NCBI GenBank assembly: GCA_000442125.1
Contig: KE546982.1
Location: forward strand, 344,608-408,607
Length of the DNA stretch: 64,000 bases
From: Opeltia flavorubescens
Lineage: Eukaryota; Ascomycota; Lecanoromycetes; Teloschistales; Teloschistaceae
Direction of reading: 5' to 3'
Shown here piece by piece: positions 39,427-50,275 of the stretch. Below the pieces are notes generated by a model. That model had not been told where the DNA came from. It searched no databases and saw only the letters and a list, made by a program, of their open reading frames with translations. Every line of letters begins with the position of its first letter. Position 1 is the first letter of the stretch. A program made the translations under genes and the position numbers.

Positions 39427-39800
39427 CACTGGGCCACCGTCCCAATGGGATTTTGCTGCTGGCAGCTGGCAGCTGGCAGCTGGTAGGGCTGGCAACTGGT
39501 AGGGCTGGGAACTGGTAGGGCTGCCAGTCAGCGCAGTACAGCTAGAACTTCTACGCGCTATAGCGCCACCAATTTTAATCTGATTTTCAAAATTTTTGTA
39601 GTATTAGAATGCGCTCGTTTAGCGCTTCAAAATAAGCTACTATGCATANTACTGTGCACGAGACTGACGAAGTTATTTAACTGTAAAAAAACCAGCTGTT
39701 TTGGTGGTTAGAGGCGCTAACCGGATTTATAACTACAAACGTTCGATACCAACCGATAAGATTTATATTTATTTCGGGTCGGGAAGCCGATAAGGGACGT
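39427..39800. other. RIP-free GC-balanced island, possible MITE
   Basis: About 370 bp of ordinary composition with abrupt borders against AT-rich DNA on both sides. It begins near CACTGGGCCACCGTCCC and ends near GAAGCCGATAAGGGACG. Near its left end it has a tandem run: GGCAGCT three times, then three units of about 16 bp containing GGTAGGGCTGG. CGTCCC occurs inverted near both ends, which hints at short terminal inverted repeats, but no target-site duplication is clear. Its length lies near or below the few-hundred-bp size RIP needs, which could explain its escape. An assembly join is an alternative. One ambiguous base lies inside it. Confidence 0.45.
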
Positions 39801-40140
39801 TTTTTAATATATATATAATATTTTTAATATTAAATATTATAATCTTTTATAGATTAAATATAATAAATAATTAATATCAAAATTTATATTAAATATAAAA
39901 AGTATTAGATTTATATTTAAAAACTAGAATATATTATTTATTAAATTAATATATTATTTATAAAACGAGATTTTTTTATAGAAATAATATATAAAAAATA
40001 AACTATATTAATATAAATAATTATCGAAATTAAATATATTAAAAATAAAATTATACTAATTTAATAAATTAAAATAATTCTATATAAATTATAATAAATA
40101 ACTAGATTTTTTATATTTAAAGCGTTTTATAAAACGATTA

Positions 40141-40349
40141 TATTATATAATAAATATAAAATAATAGTATTATATTAAAAGTAAAAAACTATTTATCTAT
40201 AAAATCTATAATTAAATAAATATAAATATTAAAAGGCGTTAAATTTAATTAAATAAATTTATTTAAAAGGTTTCCTTTAGGTTATAATAACTATTTAGCT
40301 TTATTTACTCTATTAACTATTTATTTATATAATATTGCCGTAATAAATA
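40141..40349 (-). repeat. 3' LTR of family A copy 2
   Basis: Reverse complement matches the family A LTR core. The adjoining internal sequence resembles that before 32,108. Confidence 0.6.
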
Positions 40350-43300
40350 TCGATAATAAATAAAACTATTAATTTTTAATAATAAATTTTTCTTTATTAA
40401 TAAACGGTTTTTTAATTTATTTCTACTATTTAATATTAGTATTAATATTATTAATAGTTTTATTATATTTTAAAATCGATTTTAAATTAAAATAACGTTT
40501 ATATTTTTTTATTAATATTTTAATATTATTTAAATAATATTCGAATATTTATTAATTATTTTTAAATTTATAACTAACCTAATAAATAAAATATTAAATA
40601 GAAAAACTTTTACTTTTATAAATATAGCGTTTATAAAAAATTTATTCGATTTTAAANTTTTTATTATTATTAATAATAATTAGAGGTATAAATATATAAT
40701 AATATTAATAAAAAATATTATTAAAATTAATAATAGATTTTAAATATACTATTAATATTATATTATAAATTTTTATAATAAATAGTAGCTTTAAATAATA
40801 AATTAATAATTTAATATATTCGATAATTTTAAAAAAATCTACTAATTATTATTTATTTATTTTAAAAATAAATTTTAATATATTATAATTTTAATATAAA
40901 TATATTTTTATAAAATTACTAATTTTAAAATAAATTATTTAATAATCTATATTTCAATATTTTTTTATTTTTATTATAATAAAAATAATAATATTTTTAA
41001 TATTAAAATATATAAACCGGTATCTTTTTATAGCTATTAATATTATAGTATTCTATATTATAAATATATTTATAAATTTACTAATTTTTAAAAAAATCGG
41101 GTTATAATAATAAACTATTTATATTATAGCTAAAAAAATAGCTAGTTTTTTAATAAAAGCGTCGATAGGAATTTTAAAGCCTAATACCTTTTTTAATTAA
41201 ATAATTTACTTAAAATTTAGTAAATATAAAAGGTCTAATATTTCACAAGTTTTAAATTTAAATAATATTTAATTAGGTATTTTAAATATAAAGCTATAGT
41301 TTATAAAATTATTAAAAACTATTAATATCTATAAAAAAATAATAAATTATAGCCTAAAATCGTTTAATATAATAATATAATAGTATATAATAATTTTAGC
41401 AGTTTAATTAAACTATTCTAATATATTATTAATTTATAAATACTAAATAATAGAATATTATAAATCCACTTTTAATATTTTAAATATCTAATATTATAAC
41501 TAGCCTATAAACTTTCTATTATAATCTAAAATTATTATTTTTAATATACTTTAATTTAGTTTTACTAATTTATTTAATAAATATTCGATTTATTATTTAC
41601 TATTTTAAATAATTTTTATAGATATATAAATAATTATTTTAATAAATTTATTTATTATTAATATATAATAATTATATCCTTTATATAATTTTAGTAGAAT
41701 AAAAATAAAATCGATAATAAATATATAAAATAGTTTTATTAGATTAAATACTAGTTATAAAATTTTATATAAATAGTAATAAAATATTTAATTAACTTAA
41801 TACTATAAATAATAGCGAATAAATTTATATAGTTTTATTAATATATTATATATATAAAAGCTTTTTATTAAATATTTATATATATATATATAATTAGAAT
41901 AGTTTATTTTATTATATATTAACTAAAATCTTTTTTTTCTATATTTATAAATATTACTAAATATAAACTTTATTTATTACTATTAAAATAGAATAGCGCG
42001 TTAATAATATAATATAATAGTTTAATAATATTATTATTTAGTTTTATATTAGTTTTAATAACTTTTTTAACTTTAATTTAATAGTTTTTTTTTATATATT
42101 TATCGATTAATTATTAATAGAATTCAGTAAATATTTTTATTAAATTTACCGGGAAGTAATATATTATAAAGGCCTTTATATCTAGTAATTCGGTTATTTC
42201 TAGGCGGTATTTATAGCTAGCGAGCTTTAATAATATATCTAAAACTATATTTATAATTTTAAATTTATAACGAATATTAAATTTAAAATATTAAAAATAT
42301 TTAAAAATTTATATTAAACGGAAGTTAAATTTTTTTATAAATATTATATTTAAATTAATTTAATATAAAATATTAACTATAATAAAATAGTTCGTATATA
42401 TAATAATAATATATTTAACTATTTTAATTATATAGCGGATTTTTTTAACTATTTAAATAATATTTATAACTTTTAATTTTATAAATTAATAACGTATTTT
42501 AATATTTAATAATAAGCGGTTAAAAAATAGAATCGATCGTTTAAATTTCTAATTAAATTCTTCGCCTATTTTATAAATAGCCTTATTTATATTATAATAA
42601 ATATAAATTATAAAACCGAATTTTTTACTAATATCTAGATTTATATATAGTATTAAGCTTTTATTAAAATAAACTAGAATCGATAATAAAAAAAAAAGCT
42701 TTTATAAATAATAAAATATATTAAATTTTTTAAATATAAATACTACTAATAGATTTTAAATAATAGTTTTTTTATAAATATTATTTTTAACGGTAATATT
42801 ACGGTTTATATAAATTTTATATTTTTAGAATAATTTAATAATAGCTATATTATTATTAATATATTATTAAAAGTAGCCTATTAAATTAAAATATTTTTTT
42901 AGCTATTAAAGCGTATATAGAAATAAAAATTTTAAAATTATTTTTAGTTTATTTTTTATTATAATAAATCTAAAAGTATTAATTTTCTAATTTAATAAAT
43001 ATATAAATATATAATTAATAAATAATTTTATAAATAATAAATATAAATTTATAATACTAAATATATTAAAAATTTAGTTAAAATATTCCGCGTATTTTTT
43101 TATTAAAAAGGAAAAAACTATAATATTATTAATATAAGTTTTATAAAAAAAACGAAATAAATATAAAATTTTATCTATTATTTATTATAAATAAACTAGT
43201 AAAAATTATAATAGTTTATTATCGGTATTTTAAACGTTTTTTACCTTTAATATAAAACTATTATTAGGCGGTAGTAATACTATTCATTAATCTATTATTA

Positions 43301-46300
43301 ATTAAAGAAGTATATAGAATTAATTATAAAAAGGATTTTAATACTATAAATTTATATTAAAATTTCCGATTATAATAAAATTAAATAGATATTTAATATT
43401 ATAATTCTATTAAATACCCGAATATTAATAATAATACGGTTTTTAAAACTTTTATTAGTATTTTTCTAAATTATAAAGTAGGAAAATAAAAATAAGGTAG
43501 CTATAATAGTTTATTTTATCCGATCTTACTTATAAAATTTATTAAAGGTTTTATTAATAATTTTTTTATTATAGATATTAATAAAGTATATATAAATTTA
43601 TTCGAATTTATAAATTTATTTTTAATTTTTTATTAATAGAATATTTATATATTTTAACTTCGATATATTAATTATATTATCGGTATCTTATTATAAACGC
43701 GGGTAATATTTAATTAAAATAATTAAAGCAGTTCGTTTAATTTATATTCTAAAAATCGTTATTTTTATAAAATAAACTATTTTTATTTAATAGTTAAAAT
43801 TAATAAATTATATAATAATAGTATTTAAAACTATAGTAGCTATTATAATAACTATTATATAACGCTTAAAATTTTTTAAAAACTATTCGAGCTTTTATTT
43901 TAATATTTTAATAGCTAATTTATAGTTTTTTAAATTAATTTAATAATATTTATTAGTTTTATATTCTTTAACGGTATCTAGTTAAATTTTTATAGCTAAT
44001 TAAATAGGAAATAATAAATCGTTTCGAATATAAATTTACTTAAATATATAGTTTATAATATATATATAGTTTATAAAAGTATTTAATATTTTTAATTTAT
44101 ATATAAAATTATAATTTTATAAAAAATTCAGTAGATTTTAATATAAACCTGCGACTTTAACAGTTCTACTAATATATAACGGTATTATTATATATTAAAT
44201 ACTATAGACAATTATACTTATTTTAATACTTTTAATACTAATAGTAATTAATACTATTATATTATTATAAAAGCTAATAGTTATTATATTAATAAATAAT
44301 TATATATCGATATTTTTAAACTTTATAATATTAATATCGATAAATATATTAGCGCTTAGATTATCTACTAAATAAAACTCGCGTATAATAATAATAAACT
44401 TTATAGCTTTTTTATTAAATATAAAAATTTTAATAATTATAAACTTAATAATATTATATTATTTCTCGCTAATACTTCTAATATTTATAAAAGCTAGTAT
44501 TTTTTAAATTATAGTATATAGTAGCTATTTTAATAGAAATTTTCGATTAATTAAATTTATTATATAGTTTATATTTTAATAAAAGCTATAATTCTTTATA
44601 TTAAATTATAAGCGAATATTTATAATTATATAATAGTATTTTTAGAATATAAAACTAGCTATTAATATATTTTTTATAGTCGAACGAATTAATTAAAATA
44701 TTTATAATAGCAGCTATTTAATAATCTCTAGTTTAATAACTTTCGATTTATTTTTAAATAATTTAACTAGTTTTAAATAAATTTACGCTAATATTATTAA
44801 AATATTTAACTTAATAGTTAGTTTAATTATAATAGCTATAGTTAAAAATAATTTTCTACTATAATTAACGTATAGATAATAATATAAAACGTTATTTAAC
44901 TTAAAAATTTTATTATATTTATTATATTAATATATTTTTACTAGTTTAAATTTAAATATTATACGTTTTATTATAATAAAATAAAATTCTATTATATTAT
45001 TATAATAGTTAAAATCTTTAATAGTAGTATATAAAGTTTTATTAAATTTTTTATCTATTATATATTTAGTTTTAATAAAATCCGTTAATTAGTAAAAGCT
45101 ATTTTTATAATTTTAATACTATTTTATTCTATTATCTAAAATCTACTCGCTAAAAGCTTCTTATTAAAAATAGACTCGTTAATTATTCAGCTAGCGGCTT
45201 TTATATAGATTTCGGCTGTTATTATACTATTAATAATTATAACCCTATTAGTTTTTAATTTAATTCTTTTATAAAAGAGTAATAATTTTAAATAAAAACT
45301 ACTAATAATTATTTTAAATAATACGCTTATTATTTTTTATACCCGGCTCGTTTTTAATTAACGGAGCTTATAAAACCGTAAGGAGTTTCTAGTATTAATA
45401 TATAATAGAAAATATATTTAGCTGGTTTCTTTATATATAGTTCGGGTATATAAATAAATATTTAGATATATAAAAAGAGTTATTTTATAATAGCTAGTAT
45501 ATTATTACTCCTTTATATTATTTATTTTTATTCTTTTATAAAAGGTTTAATTTTAATATTTTATAGTTTTTATTACTACTATAAATATCGAATTAATTAT
45601 TCTTTTTATTTTAAAAAAATTTATAAAAAGCTTTAATAATAATTATTATAGTTTTATCCGGAATTAATATTTATAACCGGGCGCTAAAATATTTAATACT
45701 AATTATTATTTAAATATTTTTAGTAGATATTATTTTTATATTTTTTACTTTAATAATAATATTATTAAAATATTTTAAAAGATTTTTTTAAATCTATATA
45801 TTATTAATAATATAATATATCTATTTTAGCTATATTAACGCAATAGATAATAGCTCGCCGAAATAGTTTTTAAAAAATATATATTATAGTTTATTACTAT
45901 CGTTTAATTATAATAATTTATAAATAAATTTACTAATTATAATAATAAATTATATAATTATTTCGCTTTAAAAATAAAAATCTAGATTATAATATATTAA
46001 TAATATATTTATTGTTTTATATTTTATTTTTTTATACTATATAAAAGCGTATATATTATAATAAATATTATATAATTTTATAGATTTTATAAGCGGTTTA
46101 TCGCTATCTAGTTAAAATAGACTAATATTATAAGCCCTTTATTATAATTTAGTAATTATTAGTATAATTATTAAATTTATCGGTATAATAATTATTTAAT
46201 TCTAGAAGTTTTATATAAAAATTTCTAGTAGTTAAATTAAACAGGCGATTATAAATAATTATCTATTTAAAAAAATTTACTACTATTATAATATATTACT

Positions 46301-47120
46301 ATTATCTATAGATTTACTCTATTATTATTATAATAAAATTTCTACTATATTTAGCGGCGATATAACGTTTTCTTCTAATTTTATTAAATAAAATAGGCTG
46401 GATTTAATACTAAAAATATAGTTTCGCTATTTAAATATATTAATATAGTTAGTAATATTTATAAATTTATTAAATTATTATAAATCTTTTAGCGAGTTTA
46501 AAAAGTAAAAATAAAAATTTAAATTATTTTAAATAAAATTTATAACTAGCTTTTAAATATAAATTTAAAAGTTTTTATTTTTAAAAATTATAGTAGCGTT
46601 ATTACAGAAATCGTTTATTATTTTAATAAAAATCTATAAATACTTATTTTAAACTATAGAATTAATAATAATAAAAGCTATATTAATTTAAATTACCCGG
46701 CTATTAAAAAATTTCTATATTAAAAAACGATATAAATCTGGATTTTTTTTATAAATATAATTAATATAAATTTTAAAGATTATTATAAAAGCTCGATTTT
46801 ATTTTAAAAACTATTTAATATATTTTTAAAACTTTTTAATATAAAAAGTAATTATAATAAAAGCTAGTATAATAATAAAATCGATTAAATCCTTTAAATT
46901 ATAATAAAAAATATCTAGAATTTCGCTAGAAAAACTAGAAACTAGAGTATATTTTAATTAATTCTATTAACCGAATATTAATACGGAAGCGGTAGTTTAA
47001 TAGGCGAAAAAGTACTAGATTTATCTAGAGAATCTAGTACTATATAATAGTTAATAGTATATATATATAGAAGTTAATAGTATTATATTTTATATAAATT
47101 ACCTTTAATTACTACTATTT

Positions 47121-47327
47121 ATTATATTATAAATATAAAGTAATAATATTATATTAAAAGTAAAAAATTATTTATTTATAAAATCTATAATTAAATAAAT
47201 ATAAGCGTTAAAAGACGCTAAATTTAATTAGGTAAATATATTTAAAAGGCTTCCTTCGAGCTATAGTAGCTATTTAGCCCTATCTGCCCTTTTAACCTTC
47301 TGCTTATATAGTATAACCGTAATAACA
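47121..47327 (-). repeat. 5' LTR of family A copy 2
   Basis: Least RIP-damaged of the family A repeats: the reverse complement starts TGTTATTACGGTTATACTA and retains AAGGGCAGATAGGGC. Confidence 0.65.
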
Positions 47328-48899
47328 ACCGGTTTTAAAATTATTCTATAAAAATATATTAATATATTATTATAATTATATATTAGTTATTAATATTATA
47401 AACGATTATTTAAAATTAAAATTTTATTGAATTCGACGATAATATTTTAAACTAGTCTAATAATATAAAAATATAATTCTAATATAATCGCGTAAAAGTT
47501 ATTTTTATTCGAAATTTTAAATAATAAAATCTAGATTCAAATATTTTATAAATAATTATAAAAATATCTAGCCTCGTTATTTAATTTAGTTTTCGGGAAA
47601 AGCGCTAATTAATTTTTAGATAATTTATAGCGGATAATTTTTTTTTAAATAGCTTTTAATATAATTAATAATTTATTTTATATTAGTTATTATTCTAAAA
47701 TAAAATTATAAATTATTATTTAATTAATATTTTAACGGAATTTTAATATTATAAAATCTTATAATAAAATTATCGATATTAAAATTTTATCGATTTTTTT
47801 AATTATTAATTTCGCGATTTTAATTTAATCGATTTTAATAAATATAGTTTATATTATATTCGGCGCAAAAAATTTTAATTTTAAATAGCTAGTATTAAAA
47901 TAATTAATTATATTAACTTCAATTTATTTAAATAATTTGATCGATTATTTTAATAAAATATTATAGTTAATTTTATTAGAATTTTTATAAAATTTAATAA
48001 CTTTTAGCGCTAAAAGTTTTTTATTTTATTTTAAATATTAAATTTATAAATAATCGATTTATTTAATTTAATTTCGTAAATATATAATTATATAAAATAT
48101 TTTTATTGCGAATAATTACTATTACAATTTAATATATAATTAAAGTTTTTTCAATATTTTTAATTATAAAATACCCGATTTATTTAACGCTCGAGCGATT
48201 ATCGTATATAAAATAGAAATTTTATTTTTTATTATTTTTAATAAGAATTTTATATTAAAACGCGGGAAAATTAATTTAATAATTTTTAATCGAAATTAAA
48301 ATATATTAATAAATCGAATATTATTAAATTTTAACAAAATTATATAATATAAATATATTCAAAACTTATATATATTAGAATAAAAAAAATTTATTTAATC
48401 GAAAAAATAAACGATTAAAAATAAAATCGATTATTTAAATTTTTATTTAAAATTTTTATTTATTTGAATTAATATAATTTTAAATTATTAAATCGAATAT
48501 TTTATTAATATTTATTATTAATTTTTAAAATATTGAAATAAATAATATTATAATAAATATTTTATTAATAAAATATTATTTTTTTAAATAATTTTCGTTT
48601 ATTAAAAAAATTATTTTTGAAAATATAATAATATATTTAGAAATATTATAAATAAAAACTATAATAAAAATATATTTTTATTATTAATAATAAATAAAAA
48701 ATAAATATTCCTTTAATAGCTGATTTTATCTAAATTTTATTGCTAATAATATAAAAATTAATTATTATATTATAATATAAATAAATCTATTAAAAAAAAA
48801 CTTTTAAATAAAAAATTTAATAGATAAATATTATTATTAAATTATTAAAGCAGTAAATATTTTAATTTTAGATAAAAATTATATAATAGTATTAAAATA
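47328..48899. mobile_element. Unresolved RIP-degraded remains
   Basis: AT-rich with scattered CG-containing words. No LTR pair or pol trace could be assigned. The right part probably belongs to the truncated family A copy ending at 49,240. Confidence 0.4.
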
Positions 48900-49240
48900 T
48901 TAAATTACTAATATTATAAACTTTAAAAATTTTTAATTCTATATTAAATAATAAAAATAAATTTAATAACCGTTTTATAATAAAAAAAAATCTATTTTTA
49001 AAAACGATTAATTTTATTTATTATCGATATTTATTATAATTATATTATATAAATAATAAATTAATAATATAAAAAAAATTAAATAATTATTATAATTCGA
49101 AAAATTTTTTTTAAATATATTTATCTAGTTGAATTTAATATTTTTTAGCGTTTATATTTATTTAAAAATAAATTTTATAAATTAATAAGTTTAGATTTTT
49201 AATATAATACTATTATTTTATATTTATTATATAATAAAAA
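48900..49240 (+). mobile_element. Truncated 3' end of family A copy 3, with 3' LTR
   Basis: The repeat at 49,033-49,240 matches the family A LTR. The 130 bp before it match the sequence before the 3' LTR at 32,108, including the AACCGTTT phrase, so this is an element end and not a solo LTR. Fossil, broken. Confidence 0.55.
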
Positions 49241-49504
49241 ATAAATATAATATTTAAAAATTTTAAATAAAAATTATATTATTGAATTATTATATATATT
49301 CTAGCGGCTATTTATAGATTAATATATTTATTTATTATTTTAATTTAGTATTTTTAATTTGAAAAATTATTATAAAATATAATTAAAAATATAAATTTAT
49401 AGAATTTCTATATATAAATTCTATAATAGCTAGTGAAAAAATCGAGAAATAGTATTTCGACCATTTTACAGATAATATATAAATTTTTTTAGTATTTAAT
49501 ACCT

Positions 49505-50275
49505 CGATATATTAAAGAGCTTTATTGGATATTTGGGAACAGTATTTGCCTGGAGTTCTAACCTTGACTGCCCAAGTTGTTTTCCGTGGGTGTGGCGCTG
49601 TAAGCAGGCAAAGCAGTTTGAAAGCACTGGAGAGGGAGCCTACAGTATCGAGGAGCACCGAAGTACTTAGGGAGTGTGCATGGTGTTCGTGTCCAAAGTC
49701 GGAAGAAAAAGATGACGTCACTAAGGCTCCCCTGGCAGCCCGAGGCGGAATGATTCCGCTTCGCGGGCAGGCCGAGGTTGTTTTCTCAATGTTCGCCGCA
49801 GTCCGTCTGCTCACAACTCGCACTTCGCATCTTCATGGCAAAGCCAGCGATGAAAATCCTAGGCTTGTTGAATCACAACCCAAATGCTGATGAATAATGA
49901 TGGTCTGGGGAAATAGTCCTGATCGGAGGTATCAGACATATCCACTTGCTCCTATGGAGCCGGCCCCGGGACTCTTTATTCACATTCTGCAAAGGATTCA
50001 CTGATATTCCCCTCCATCGGATGTAAGCTCATCAAGCACTTCATGCACTGCATATAGGACTCACTTCAGCTGGTCGCTGGACTCCGCTGCATCGGTATGG
50101 GGGAAGTGACGGTGGGGTTGAAGCAGGTACGGTAACTCAGATCGGAAGGAGCGCTCGGTCATATTCTCATTTCCACGAACATGTTCAACGCTTGGCCGGG
50201 TGAGGCAATTTCGCTTCAACATCAAAACTACCTTTTCTGTACTAGCTTCACATTACTCTCTCCTCGCCTCCAAAG
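49505..50275. other. Right border of the AT-rich block and probable Ulp1-gene promoter
   Basis: Composition switches to balanced within about 30 bp at 49,505-49,530, much sharper than the left border. Overlapping frames on both strands at 49,512-49,890 lack true ATG starts or motifs. Pyrimidine-rich stretches from about 50,160 to 50,270 just before the ATG at 50276 resemble a fungal core promoter and leader. Confidence 0.45.

Larger units (their letters stand above)
40141..47327 (-). mobile_element. Fossil Ty3/gypsy LTR element, family A copy 2
   Basis: Bounded by family A repeats in reverse orientation at about 40,141-40,349 and 47,121-47,327. Length about 7.2 kb, matching copy 1 after its insertion is subtracted. 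Beyond the LTR, the internal sequence adjoining 47,121 also matches the region after 16,160 when reversed, including a CTACCGTTTCCGTATTAATA-like phrase. It is heavily RIP-degraded and broken throughout, with no apparent nested insertion. Confidence 0.65.
7690..49505. repeat. RIP-degraded AT-rich block of fossil transposons
   Basis: About 42 kb of continuous sequence made mostly of A and T. CpA and its complement TpG are nearly missing, whereas TpA is extremely common and some CpG and CpT survive. This is the expected result of repeat-induced point mutation, which in ascomycetes changes C to T preferentially in CpA of duplicated DNA. No open frame of meaningful length survives. At least five LTR-type repeats and recognisable Ty3/gypsy pol traces show that the raw material was LTR retrotransposons. 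A few ambiguous bases (near 17,855, 20,230-20,255, 21,119, 39,649 and 40,657) suggest hard-to-assemble sequence. Confidence 0.9.

Noticed and set aside
7690-49505. Starship-type giant element
   Set aside because: No tyrosine-recombinase (DUF3435 'captain') gene is recognisable at either edge, and the cargo-like genes are not enclosed by identifiable terminal repeats in this window.
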